Assembly: GCA_011322445.1 (NCBI GenBank)
Contig: DRMV01000043.1
Span: forward strand, 1-64,000
Direction: 5' to 3'
Length of the DNA: 64,000 bases
From: Chloroflexota bacterium
Lineage (GTDB): Bacteria > Chloroflexota > Anaerolineae > Anaerolineales > DRMV01
The notes beneath the pieces were generated by a model. It saw only the letters and a program-made list of their open reading frames with translations, made no database searches and was not told the origin of the DNA. The translations under genes were made by a program, and so were the position numbers. Positions 48,816-58,867 of the stretch are shown here, one piece after another (position 1 is the stretch's first letter; each line of letters opens with the position of its first letter).

Positions 48816-48855
48816 GGTCGGGTGGTCGGATAGTCAGGTAGTCGTTTCGTCGGGT
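48816..48855 (-). repeat. Octanucleotide array directly before rtcB
   Basis: Five 8-nt units on the minus strand, read towards the gene: ACCCGACG, AAACGACT, ACCTGACT, ATCCGACC, ACCCGACC, followed immediately by ATG. The GAC core recurs every 8 nt. Confidence 0.9.
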
Positions 48856-48885
48856 AGGAAGCCAAACAGCTCAAAGTGGCATTTG

Positions 48886-48900
48886 AAACCGTGACGGTTT
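48886..48900. promoter_or_regulatory. 15-bp palindrome between archease and rtcB
   Basis: AAACCGTGACGGTTT is a perfect odd palindrome (7-bp arms with a central base). It is 70 nt upstream of rtcB and starts 7 nt... within the gap after the archease start region; it could be an operator or an RNA hairpin too small to terminate. Confidence 0.4.
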
Positions 48901-48907
48901 AAAGTCG

Positions 48908-49321
48908 TTACACGTCTACAACCACAACCGCGTGCCAGCCGGTGGGCGTGCGGCGGGCTTGCAGGTTGTGATAGGTGGCGGCTTTGACTTCTTTTTCAAC
49001 GCTCCGCAGGGGGAAGCCCACTAACGTGCCCCGCACGGCCTGGCCGTCCCAGGTCAGGCGCTCAGGGCGAAACCAACGCCCGCGGGTATCGCGCAGGAAA
49101 AGCAGTTCGTTCAGGAATTCCACCAGGGCAGTTTCGGGGTCTTCGGCGGGGATGGCGACCGCCTGGCGCTCGGGCGGGGCGGCTTCGTCCACCGTCACGC
49201 CGCTGAGGGCTTCCAGTCCGCGCGCCGCCTGCCGCAGCAGTTCAGGGAAGTCGGGCGCCCAGATTTCCAGCGCCCAATCGGCGGTGTGTTCGCGTTCGCG
49301 GAAACCGGCTCCAGAGGCCAT
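48908..49321 (-). CDS. Archease
   Basis: The product is 137 aa. Archease is the cofactor that lets RtcB turn over and complete guanylation. The N-terminal REREHTADWALEIWAPD holds the conserved metal-binding Asp, and FLNELLFLRDTRGRWF and EVKAATYHNLQ are further family blocks, with a C-terminal VVVDV carrying the last acidic residue. The ATG at 49321 is preferred over a start 12 codons earlier because family homology begins here. It is on the same strand as rtcB. Confidence 0.92.
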   Translation of the reverse strand: MASGAGFREREHTADWALEIWAPDFPELLRQAARGLEALSGVTVDEAAPPERQAVAIPAEDPETALVEFLNELLFLRDTRGRWFRPERLTWDGQAVRGTLVGFPLRSVEKEVKAATYHNLQARRTPTGWHAVVVVDV

Positions 49322-49408
49322 GACAACCCTTCGCGACAGAAAGCGGGCGCCAAGCACGCCAAAAAGACGCCAAGGTCGCCAAGAAGAACCAGGTAACCAG
49401 GCAACCTT

Positions 49409-50599
49409 TCACGAATCACCTACCTCTACCACCAGCCCCTTCAAATAGGCGCTTTCGGGGTAATTGAGCGCCACGGGGTGGTCGGGACCCTGGGTGAGGC
49501 GGGCAACAATGCGGGCTTCCACCCCGGCATCCACCGCGGCGTCGGCCACAATTTTCTGAAAAAGCGCGGCATCCAGGCCGCCGGAGCAGGAAAACGTCAC
49601 CAGCAAGCCGCCGGGGGGCAACAGGTGGAAGGCCAGGCGGTTGATGTCTTTGTAGCCGCGCGCGGCCCGCTTCACCTGCGCCGCGGTGGGGGCAAATTTC
49701 GGTGGGTCAAGGATGACCATGTCGAACTTTTGCCCTTCGGAATGATATTTCCGCAGCAGGTGGAAGACATCGTCCTGCACGAAGGCTGCTTTGGCCACGG
49801 GCAGGCCGCTGAGGGTAAGGTTTTCCTGCGCCAGTGCGAGGGCTTCGGCGGAAGTATCCACCGAAACCACCTCGGCAGCCCCGCCGGCGAGGGCATATAC
49901 CGCGAACCCGCCAGTGTAGGCAAATGCGTTGAGCACCCGCCTGCCCCGCGCGTGCGCGTCCACCCAGGCGCGGTTTTCCCGCTGGTCGAGGTAAAAGCCG
50001 GTCTTGTGCCCGTGCCGTACATCCACCCAAAACGCCCTGCCGTTTTCGGCTATACGAACGCGATCGGGCGGTTTGTCGCCGTGCAAGGCGCCCGTGCGCG
50101 GGGCTAAACCTTCCAGGCGGCGTACTTCGGCGTCGGAACGCTCGTACACCCGCGTCGCTCCCGTGGCTTCCACCAGCGCGGCGGTGATGGCTTCCCGCCA
50201 GGCTTCCGCGCCCGCACTAAGGAACTGCACTACCACGGTGTCGCCGTAGCGGTCGGCAATCACACCAGGCAGACCGTCGGCTTCAGCAAAAACCAGCCGG
50301 TACGCGTCCGTGTCCGGGCCAATCCACGCGGCGCGGCGGGCTACCGCGGCCTGCACGCGGCGCTGGAAAAACTCCGGGGCGATGACGTCGCTTTCCTGCC
50401 ATGACCACACCCGGGCACGGATGCGAGACGTGGGGCTGTACGCGCCCCAGGCCAGGAACTGGCCGCGGTGGTCGGCAATCACTACGGTGTCACCGGGAGC
50501 AGGATTGCCTTTGACTTTGGCCACCGCGCCGGAAAACACCCACGGGTGGCGGCGCAAGAGCGCTTTTTCGCGTTGGGGTTTGAGAATGAGGGTAGGCAT
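49409..50599 (-). CDS. Class I rRNA methyltransferase, RlmI-like (PUA + SAM)
   Basis: The product is 396 aa. An N-terminal PUA domain (about 1-75, KALLRRHPWVFSGAV) is followed by an EEHEE-type segment and a Rossmann methyltransferase. Motif I region is NAFAYTGGFAVYAL (about 215), and the catalytic block is VILDPPKFAP (about 290) with a following TFSCSGG, typical of m5C enzymes such as RlmI (23S C1962). The ATG at 50599 matches the PUA start; the frame extends 18 codons further. It lies downstream of ligA and upstream of archease on the same strand. Confidence 0.88.
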   Translation of the reverse strand: MPTLILKPQREKALLRRHPWVFSGAVAKVKGNPAPGDTVVIADHRGQFLAWGAYSPTSRIRARVWSWQESDVIAPEFFQRRVQAAVARRAAWIGPDTDAYRLVFAEADGLPGVIADRYGDTVVVQFLSAGAEAWREAITAALVEATGATRVYERSDAEVRRLEGLAPRTGALHGDKPPDRVRIAENGRAFWVDVRHGHKTGFYLDQRENRAWVDAHARGRRVLNAFAYTGGFAVYALAGGAAEVVSVDTSAEALALAQENLTLSGLPVAKAAFVQDDVFHLLRKYHSEGQKFDMVILDPPKFAPTAAQVKRAARGYKDINRLAFHLLPPGGLLVTFSCSGGLDAALFQKIVADAAVDAGVEARIVARLTQGPDHPVALNYPESAYLKGLVVEVGDS

Positions 50600-50633
50600 G
50601 GGAGAGATATGGGGGGATTGGGGGATTGAGGGA

Positions 50634-52709
<2,076 letters not shown>

Positions 52710-52712
52710 TCA

Positions 52713-52721
52713 ATTATAGCA
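52713..52721 (-). promoter_or_regulatory. Extended -10 promoter of ligA
   Basis: TGCTATAAT on the minus strand, followed by TGAACTG and then the octamer array. It is 55 nt from the start codon. Confidence 0.65.
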
Positions 52722-52761
52722 GGGAAAGCAGCCAGGCTGCCGGGCAACCGGCCTCCCTCGC

Positions 52762-52770
52762 GGTACAATA
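52762..52770 (+). promoter_or_regulatory. -10 of the hotdog thioesterase gene
   Basis: CGGTACAAT (TACAAT at 52764-52769) followed by ACCCCCA, 27 nt before the ATG. It is divergent from ligA. Confidence 0.55.
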
Positions 52771-52796
52771 CCCCCATCCCAACCCAGGAGAAGCCC

Positions 52797-53279
52797 ATGC
52801 GCCCCGAAGTGATGGCCTACATTCAGGAAAACGGCACGCTGCCCACCGATCCGCAGGCATGGCTGGAAGCCATGAACGCCGCCCGCCCTTTTACGGTGGC
52901 AGGTGCGCTCAACATCCACTTCACCGACGTCGGCGACGACTTCGCCGTGCTGGAAATGCCCATCACCGACGCCGCCCGCCAGCCTTTTGGCCTGCTGCAC
53001 GGCGGGGTCAGCCTGCTGCTGGCCGAAACTGCCGCCAGCGGCCACGCCACCTGGAAAGTCGATTTGCGGGAACGCGTGCCGGTGGGCGTGGAGGTCAGCG
53101 GCTCACACCTGCGCTCGGCCACCGAGGGCACGGTGCAGGCGGTTGCGCGGGTGGCGCAACGCGGGCGGCATTTCATCGTCCACGAGGTGGAAATCCGCCT
53201 CAAGGGAAGCGACGAGGTGCTCTCGCTCTGTCGCGTGCGGAACTTCTACAAACCCAGCCGAGAACAAAACCGCAGATGA
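52797..53279 (+). CDS. PaaI-like hotdog-fold thioesterase
   Basis: The product is 160 aa. The hotdog core has FGLLHGGVSLLLAETAASGHA (about 62), with the His-Gly-Gly motif and Glu that define the active site in PaaI/YdiI types. SGSHLRSATEG and HFIVHEVEIRLKG follow. It hydrolyses acyl-CoA thioesters; the substrate is unknown. The ATG at 52797 has CCAGGAG 9 nt upstream. The last codons form the left arm of a 10-bp inverted repeat. Confidence 0.9.
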   Translation: MRPEVMAYIQENGTLPTDPQAWLEAMNAARPFTVAGALNIHFTDVGDDFAVLEMPITDAARQPFGLLHGGVSLLLAETAASGHATWKVDLRERVPVGVEVSGSHLRSATEGTVQAVARVAQRGRHFIVHEVEIRLKGSDEVLSLCRVRNFYKPSREQNRR

Positions 53280-53321
53280 CACAGGCAGCAACCCGACGGC
53301 GCCCACCTGCATCATCTGCGG
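53270..53321. repeat. Inverted repeat across the thioesterase stop codon
   Basis: CCGCAGATGA (53270-53279) and TCATCTGCGG (53312-53321) are perfect 10-bp arms around a 32-nt loop; the left arm includes the stop. GCAGATGA-like words also occur after metK (58697-58720). It may be a REP-like element or an RNA stabiliser. Confidence 0.6.
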
Positions 53322-53342
53322 CCATTCAACACCGGCTGCTGC

Positions 53343-53540
53343 CTATTCGGCTTCTTTCGGCTTCCAGGTGGGCGCTGCCCGCGTGAGCACTTCGCGCGAC
53401 ACCTTGTTCATCTTGCGGCATTTGGGGCAACGCACCTCATAATAAGTGAGGTCTTCCGCGTGGAGCATCTCCAGCGCGGCTTCCGCTTGCTTACGACTGA
53501 TGTTGAGGGGGGCTCCGCAGTAAGTGCAATGGATTTGCAT
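53343..53540 (-). CDS. Small zinc-ribbon protein
   Basis: The product is 65 aa. Two CxxC pairs, CTYCGAP and CPKCRKM, at about residues 5 and 38 make a zinc ribbon. The rest is a helix (QAEAALEMLHAEDL) and a basic C-terminal tail. Homologues are annotated as hypothetical in related bacteria as far as I recall. The ATG has AAAGGAGG. It lies 12 nt after the EamA transporter gene on the same strand and is likely co-transcribed. Confidence 0.8.
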   Translation of the reverse strand: MQIHCTYCGAPLNISRKQAEAALEMLHAEDLTYYEVRCPKCRKMNKVSREVLTRAAPTWKPKEAE

Positions 53541-53552
53541 GGTGACCTCCTT

Positions 53553-54482
53553 TCACGGCGCTTCCGGAACCGGCGCTTTCTTCTCATGCAACGCGGCGAC
53601 AGCAATGCCGCCTAAAATAAGTATAGCACCAATCAGCGTGAGTGTCGTAGGCACTTCATGCAGGAAAATATAGGCCAGCAGCGTTGAACCCACCGGCTCG
53701 CCCAAAAGGGTAATGGCAACAAACGCCGCAGAAAGATAACGCAGCGCCCAATTGAACGAGGTATGCCCTACCAACTGCGGCACCAACGCCAGAAGCAGGA
53801 ACCAGAGATAAGTTTGCGCGTGATAGCCCGTGACAGGCTTGTGCATCACCAAAACCAGGGCATCGAGCACAAGGGCCGCCATGCCATAAGTCAGGCCAAT
53901 ATACACCAGCAAAGGCGTCTTGGCCCGCAAACGCCGCCCGATGAGAAAATACCCCGCGGCTGCCCATGCGCCCATCAATGCCAGGAAATCGCCCCACAAT
54001 GCCCCGCCGGCAAAGGCTGCGCCCCAATTGCAGGTCAATCCCGTACAGGCATCGCCAACGCCAATCAAGCCGCCACCCACCAACGTCGCCAACATCCCTA
54101 CCAAAATCGGCGCCGTCAGGCTTTCCCCCAGCACCAACGGCGAAAGCAAGCCTACCCACAGCGGCGTGGTGGTGACCAGCACCACCGAACTTGCCACCGT
54201 GGTGTAAGCCAGCGATGAAATCCAGGTGGCAAAATGCACTGCCAGGAAAGCCCCCGACACCAGCGCCAGCGCGAGTTCACGCCGAGAAAGCGCCCGCAAG
54301 GTTTCCCGATGGCGCTTCAGCATAGGGAACAGCAAAAGCGCGCCGGCGATACTCAAACGGTAGGCGGCAATCACCAACGAAGGTGCGTCTTCCTGCGCGT
54401 AACGGATGAAAATCGAGGCCGTCGAAACGGCCAGAATCCCTATCGTCAGCACCACCACGGGGAAAAAACGCTTCTCGCTCAC
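53553..54482 (-). CDS. EamA/DMT-family transporter
   Basis: The product is 309 aa with ten transmembrane helices in two EamA repeats (about 5-140 and 155-300). The second repeat ends LLGEPVGSTLLAYIFLHEVPT, a typical EamA block with the conserved Pro and Glu. It exports or imports small metabolites. The GTG at 54482 is chosen because of the site AAGGAGG 6 nt upstream. A possible -10 (TAAAAT) is on the minus strand at 54513-54518. Confidence 0.9.
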   Translation of the reverse strand: MSEKRFFPVVVLTIGILAVSTASIFIRYAQEDAPSLVIAAYRLSIAGALLLFPMLKRHRETLRALSRRELALALVSGAFLAVHFATWISSLAYTTVASSVVLVTTTPLWVGLLSPLVLGESLTAPILVGMLATLVGGGLIGVGDACTGLTCNWGAAFAGGALWGDFLALMGAWAAAGYFLIGRRLRAKTPLLVYIGLTYGMAALVLDALVLVMHKPVTGYHAQTYLWFLLLALVPQLVGHTSFNWALRYLSAAFVAITLLGEPVGSTLLAYIFLHEVPTTLTLIGAILILGGIAVAALHEKKAPVPEAP

Positions 54483-54512
54483 AATTTCCTCCTTCGGGCG
54501 CAAGTTGCGGCC

Positions 54513-54518
54513 ATTTTA
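54513..54518 (-). promoter_or_regulatory. -10 of the EamA-zinc ribbon unit
   Basis: TAAAAT on the minus strand in GATAAAATGG, 30 nt before the GTG start. Confidence 0.45.
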
Positions 54519-54644
54519 TCATGGCATTCCAGCCCCTTCAGCCCCCAATTTTTATGACAGACACCCAAATAATCGCCCTCCACCTGCTTTTTGAGCACCT
54601 TCCAGGTGACAAAAGGCATACCCAAATCCCCCAATCTGGATTAC

Positions 54645-54650
54645 AATAAA
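54645..54650 (+). promoter_or_regulatory. Possible -10 of the ferredoxin gene
   Basis: TACAAT within GATTACAATAAAC, about 45 nt before the ATG at 54695. The -35 region is unclear. Confidence 0.4.
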
Positions 54651-54694
54651 CGCGCATTCGTTAGCATTGATTCCCTCACGTGGAGGTAAAAAAC

Positions 54695-55105
54695 ATGGCC
54701 TACGTAATTACCGCTCTCTGTCTGCGCGACGGCGCTTGCACCGAGGTCTGCCCGGTGGAATGCATCGTCCCCGGCAAACCGGTCGATGAATGGCCGCTGT
54801 ACTACATCGACCCCGATACCTGCATCGACTGCGGTGCGTGCGTGCCCGAATGCCCGCTGGAAGCCATCTTCCCCGAAGACGAAGTGCCTTCCGATTACGA
54901 AGCCAAGGGCGGCGAGAAACTCAGCATGCCCGCTGGCACCGAAGGCTTCGACGAAGTGTACGACGAAACCGACCACAACGGCGAACCTGTTCACCTGGAA
55001 CACACCAAGACCCTGGAAGCGGGCGAAGTGGTCGACCTTACCCCGGCCATCGAGTGGAACCGCGCCTTCTTCGAGGAAGGCCCCGGCTACGAAGCAATGG
55101 ATTAG
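54695..55105 (+). CDS. 2[4Fe-4S] ferredoxin with long acidic tail
   Basis: The product is 136 aa. The first 65 residues are a bacterial two-cluster ferredoxin: CLRDGACTEVCPVECI and CIDCGACVPECPLEAI supply Cys ligands, though the first block is CxxxxxCxxxC rather than CxxCxxCxxxC, typical of seven-Fe (Thermus/Mycobacterium-like) ferredoxins in which a [3Fe-4S] replaces one cluster. A 70-residue acidic extension follows. It carries electrons in the cytoplasm. The ATG has GGAGG, 9 nt upstream. Confidence 0.88.
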   Translation: MAYVITALCLRDGACTEVCPVECIVPGKPVDEWPLYYIDPDTCIDCGACVPECPLEAIFPEDEVPSDYEAKGGEKLSMPAGTEGFDEVYDETDHNGEPVHLEHTKTLEAGEVVDLTPAIEWNRAFFEEGPGYEAMD

Positions 55106-55122
55106 TCACCCGGGCAAGATAT

Positions 55123-55152
55123 GCTACAATGTGGGCGGTCGCAAGACCGCCC
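55123..55152 (+). promoter_or_regulatory. -10 of mutL and adjacent hairpin
   Basis: TGCTACAAT (55123-55131) is an extended -10 of the local type. GGGCGGTC (55133-55140) GCAA GACCGCCC (55145-55152) follows, a perfect 8-bp stem on a GNRA-type tetraloop. It could stabilise the mutL leader or terminate the ferredoxin transcript. Confidence 0.5.
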
Positions 55153-55178
55153 CTTGTCGTTAACCCCACCCGCTTCCA

Positions 55179-55231
55179 GCGCTTCGCGCTTCGACTTCAC
55201 TCCCGTTGGTCGTTCCGCTCAGCGCGAAGCG
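55179..55231. repeat. Inverted repeat in the mutL leader
   Basis: AGCGCTTCGCGCT (55179-55191) and AGCGCGAAGCGCG (55219-55231) match in 12 of 13 positions and can fold. It lies between the mutL promoter and the octamer array. Confidence 0.6.
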
Positions 55232-55239
55232 CGTGACCC

Positions 55240-55295
55240 GACCACACGACTTTCCGACCACGCGACTACCCGACTATCCGACTATCCGACCAACT
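55240..55295 (+). repeat. Octanucleotide array directly before mutL
   Basis: GAC occurs at 55240, 55248, 55256, 55264, 55272, 55280 and 55288, seven units in strict 8-nt phase. The start codon ATG at 55296 sits exactly where the next GAC would be. Confidence 0.95.
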
Positions 55296-57098
55296 ATGCC
55301 CATCCATCCCCTCCCCCCTGAACTGATTTCGCAAATTGCCGCCGGCGAAGTGGTGGAACGCCCCGCGTCGGTGGTCAAAGAACTGGTGGAAAACAGCCTC
55401 GACGCGGGCGCAAAGCAAATCACCATCACCGTGCGGGGTGCGGGCCGCGTGCTGATGGAAATCGCGGACGACGGCCACGGCATTCCCGCCGCCGAACTGC
55501 CCCTGGCCGTCGCCCGCCACGCCACCAGCAAACTGCAAACCGCGGAAGACCTGTTCCGCATCCACACTTTGGGCTTCCGCGGCGAGGCACTGGCTTCCAT
55601 CGCGTCGGTTTCCCGCTTCACCATCACGTCGCGCACCGCCGACGCCGCAACCGGCGCGCGGCTGCGCATCGAAGGCGGCCGAGCGTTGGGGCCGGTGGAG
55701 CCTGTGGGCGCGCCCGTGGGCACTACCGTGCGCGTGGAAGACCTGTTCTACAACGTGCCCGCGCGGCGCAAATTCCTCAAATCCGACGCGACCGAAAAGC
55801 GGCGCATCGACGCGCTGGTCACCCGCTACGCGTTAGCCTACCCTGAAGTCCGCTTCCGCCTGACACAAGACGGCAAGCCCGCGCTGCAAACCGCGGGCAA
55901 CGGCAAGCGCCGCGAAGTGCTGGCCGCGCTCTACGGGCCCGACATTGCCCGCCGCATGTTGGTCGTGGAAGACCAGGCCCCCGACATGCGCCTCACTGGC
56001 TTCATCAGCCCGCCCGACATCACCCGCGGCCAGCGCCGCGACATCATCTTCTTCGTCAACGGCCGCCCGGTACAGGATGCCACCCTGAGCGCCGCGCTCA
56101 TCAAGGCTTACCACACCCTGCTGATGGTCGGGCGCTATCCCATCGCGGTGCTCTTTCTGGAACTGCCGCCCGAAGCAGTGGACGTCAACGTCCACCCCAC
56201 CAAGGCCGAAGTGCGCTTCCGCAACCCCGACGCGGTCTTCCGCGCGGTGCGCCACGCGGTGCGCCGCACCTTGCTGGCCTACACGCCCATCCCCAACATG
56301 GAACTACCGCCCGCGACGGAACCCAAACCCGCGTGGCTGCGCGGCGGCCAGGGTGAAGCCACGGCGTTCCCGTGGGAAGCCGACACACCCACCGCGCCCG
56401 ATGGATTTAGCCCGCGCCCTCCAGCAGAAAACCCGCCCGCGGGCACAGACGCGTTCCCGGCAGCAGTTCCGCCGGGTTCCCCCGAACCCTCACAGCCCAC
56501 CCTGCCCGGCAGCCGCCTGCCCCTGCTGCGCCCCATCGGGCAAATCGCGGCCACCTACATCGTGGCCGAGGGGCCTGACGGCCTTTACCTCATCGACCAG
56601 CACGCCGCCCATGAGCGGGTGCTGTTCGAGAAATTCATGGCGCAGCAGCAGGAAGGCATCCCCGCGCAGGCGCTGCTGGAGCCAGTGACGGTGCACCTGC
56701 CACCCCATCAAGCCCGCCTGCTGGAAGAGCAACTGCCCTATCTGGGGCGCTGGGGCTTTCAAGTGGAGCCGTTTGGGCCCAACACGTTCAGGGTGCGAGC
56801 GGTGCCCAGTTTGCTTTCCAAAACCAACCCTGCCGACGCGTTGCGCGCGCTGGTGGAAGATTTCGAGGAAGACGAAACACCACTGAAGAACGAAATCGAA
56901 GCCCGCATCATCGCGCGGGTGTGCAAGCGGGTGGCGGTCAAGGGCGGGCAGGTGCTTTCGCCGCAGGCGCAGGAAGCCCTGATTCGCGACCTGGAAGCCT
57001 GCCAGAACCCACGTTCCTGCCCCCACGGGCGGCCTACCATGATTCACATCAGCGTGGACGCGCTGGAAAAGCAGTTTGGGCGGCTGGGGCCCAAATAG
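55296..57098 (+). CDS. mutL: DNA mismatch repair protein MutL
   Basis: The product is 600 aa. The N-terminal GHKL ATPase (about 1-320) has ELVENSLDAGAKQI, DDGHGIP, ATSKL and FRGEALASIASV. A Pro-rich linker (about 335-410) leads to the C-terminal dimerisation domain (about 415-600) with LIDQHAAHERVLFEK, an endonuclease-type DQHA motif, and CKRVAVKGGQ and CPHGRP metal-site blocks. It therefore looks like an endonuclease-proficient MutL, the kind found where MutH is absent. No Shine-Dalgarno is present; the leader is the octamer array. Confidence 0.95.
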   Translation: MPIHPLPPELISQIAAGEVVERPASVVKELVENSLDAGAKQITITVRGAGRVLMEIADDGHGIPAAELPLAVARHATSKLQTAEDLFRIHTLGFRGEALASIASVSRFTITSRTADAATGARLRIEGGRALGPVEPVGAPVGTTVRVEDLFYNVPARRKFLKSDATEKRRIDALVTRYALAYPEVRFRLTQDGKPALQTAGNGKRREVLAALYGPDIARRMLVVEDQAPDMRLTGFISPPDITRGQRRDIIFFVNGRPVQDATLSAALIKAYHTLLMVGRYPIAVLFLELPPEAVDVNVHPTKAEVRFRNPDAVFRAVRHAVRRTLLAYTPIPNMELPPATEPKPAWLRGGQGEATAFPWEADTPTAPDGFSPRPPAENPPAGTDAFPAAVPPGSPEPSQPTLPGSRLPLLRPIGQIAATYIVAEGPDGLYLIDQHAAHERVLFEKFMAQQQEGIPAQALLEPVTVHLPPHQARLLEEQLPYLGRWGFQVEPFGPNTFRVRAVPSLLSKTNPADALRALVEDFEEDETPLKNEIEARIIARVCKRVAVKGGQVLSPQAQEALIRDLEACQNPRSCPHGRPTMIHISVDALEKQFGRLGPK

Positions 57099-57236
57099 GG
57101 GAAGGGCGGGCCGCACACGCTTTCCTGCGCCGCCCTGCGCCTTCCCCACAAAACACACAACCTCTTCTGCGCCCATTGACGCCCTATCGGCCACGTGGTA
57201 AGATTGCGCCAACCTGAAACACAATCTCATACGCGG

Positions 57237-57381
<145 letters not shown>

Positions 57382-57411
57382 GGCAGCCGCGCAGCCCTGT
57401 TGGGATGCCTC

Positions 57412-57447
57412 TTGCCCTTTCTTTCCAGGAAAGGGCAAATTTTTTTG
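57412..57447 (+). terminator. Regulated terminator of the SAM riboswitch
   Basis: TTGCCCTTTC (57412-57421) pairs with GAAAGGGCAA (57429-57438) followed by ATTTTTTT, the expression platform of the riboswitch. Confidence 0.9.
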
Positions 57448-57481
57448 CCTCTCGCGCCGCGTGATATACCCAGGAGGCCCT

Positions 57482-58693
57482 ATGAGCACCACTTTCATGC
57501 AATCCCCTTCCCTGTTGTTTACGTCGGAATCGGTCACCGAAGGCCACCCCGACAAAATGTGTGACCAAATCAGCGACGCCGTCCTCGACGCCTTCCTCGC
57601 CCAAGACCCCTACGCCCGCGTGGCGTGCGAAACCGCGACCAAAACCGGCTTCGTGATGCTCTTTGGTGAAATCACCAGCCAGGCGCATGTCAACTTCAAC
57701 GACCTGGCGCGTGAAGTCATTCGGGAAATCGGCTACACCGGCAGCGACACAGGCTTCGATGCCGATACCAGCGGCGTGCTGGTTGCCATTGCCAAGCAAT
57801 CGGGCGACATCGCGATGGGCGTGAACAAAGCGCTGGAAGCCAAAATCGGCGAGATGACCGAGGAAGAAATCGAAGCCGTGGGCGCAGGCGATCAGGGCAT
57901 GATGTTCGGCTACGCGTGCAACGAAACCGACGTTTTGATGCCCTTGCCCATTTACCTGGCGCACAAACTCACCCGCCGCCTGGCCGAAGCCCGCAAGCAA
58001 GGCTTGCTGCCGTGGCTGCGCCCCGACGGCAAAAGCCAGGTCACCGTGGAATACGCCTACGGCAAGCCCAAGCGGGTGCACACCGTGCTCATCAGCACCC
58101 AGCACGCGCCCGACATCAGCCGCTCCGATCTGGAAGAGGGCGTCATCGAGGAAATTGTCAAACCCATCATCCCGCCGGAACTGGTCGATGGCGAAATACG
58201 CTACCTGATCAACCCCACCGGCCGCTTCGTGGTGGGCGGCCCGATGGGCGACGCCGGCATGACTGGCCGCAAGATCATTGTGGACACGTACGGCGGCATG
58301 GGGCGGCACGGCGGCGGCGCATTCAGCGGCAAAGACCCGACGAAAGTGGACCGCTCCGGCGCTTACGCAGCCCGCTGGGTGGCGAAGAACATCGTGGCCG
58401 CGGGCCTGGCCGACCGCTGCGAAATTCAGGTGGCCTACGCCATCGGCGTTGCCAAACCGGTTTCGGTGAGCGTGGAAACCTTTGGCACCGGCCGCATCCC
58501 CGACGAGCAAATCGCCGAACTGGTGCAGCAGCACTTCGACCTGCGCCCCGGTGCCATCATCCGCGACCTGGATTTGCGCCGCCCCATCTACCGCCAGGTA
58601 GCTGCTTACGGGCACTTCGGCCGCGACGACCTCGACCTGCCCTGGGAACACACCAATAAGGCCGAGGCGCTGCGGGCAGCGGCAAACGTCTGA
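57482..58693 (+). CDS. metK: S-adenosylmethionine synthetase
   Basis: The product is 403 aa. It makes SAM from methionine and ATP. Motifs are [20 protein letters not shown] (about 15), [12 protein letters not shown] (about 136), the P-loop-like region [19 protein letters not shown] and the C-terminal YGHFGR. The ATG at 57482 follows CAGGAGGCCCT and the preceding SAM-I riboswitch. No other methionine genes are close, so the riboswitch controls this gene alone. Confidence 0.97.
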   Translation: MSTTFMQSPSLLFTSESVTEGHPDKMCDQISDAVLDAFLAQDPYARVACETATKTGFVMLFGEITSQAHVNFNDLAREVIREIGYTGSDTGFDADTSGVLVAIAKQSGDIAMGVNKALEAKIGEMTEEEIEAVGAGDQGMMFGYACNETDVLMPLPIYLAHKLTRRLAEARKQGLLPWLRPDGKSQVTVEYAYGKPKRVHTVLISTQHAPDISRSDLEEGVIEEIVKPIIPPELVDGEIRYLINPTGRFVVGGPMGDAGMTGRKIIVDTYGGMGRHGGGAFSGKDPTKVDRSGAYAARWVAKNIVAAGLADRCEIQVAYAIGVAKPVSVSVETFGTGRIPDEQIAELVQQHFDLRPGAIIRDLDLRRPIYRQVAAYGHFGRDDLDLPWEHTNKAEALRAAANV

Positions 58694-58729
58694 ACTGCAG
58701 ATTACACAGATGACGCAGATTTATTTAGA

Positions 58730-58753
58730 AGGGCGAGGCGATAGTCTCGCCCT
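58730..58753 (+). terminator. Hairpin after metK
   Basis: AGGGCGAG (58730-58737) and CTCGCCCT (58746-58753) form an 8-bp stem with an 8-nt loop. A short GATTGCAT follows, without a T-tract. Confidence 0.55.
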
Positions 58754-58770
58754 GATTGCATCACTGAGCG

Positions 58771-58846
58771 TGTCAGGTGTCGGGGTGACAGCGTGTCAGG
58801 TGTCAGGTGTGTCAGGATACCCAGATGCCCGGATGCCCTGATGCCC
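58771..58846 (+). repeat. TGTCAGG / NGATGCCC short repeats
   Basis: TGTCAGG occurs four times (from 58771, 58794, 58801 and 58810), then AGATGCCC, GGATGCCC and TGATGCCC in perfect 8-nt register (58823-58846). The same word pair occurs before the second TrmH-family gene at 61936. Confidence 0.85.
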
Positions 58847-58867
58847 AGTGCAACCAAGCAACCACCC

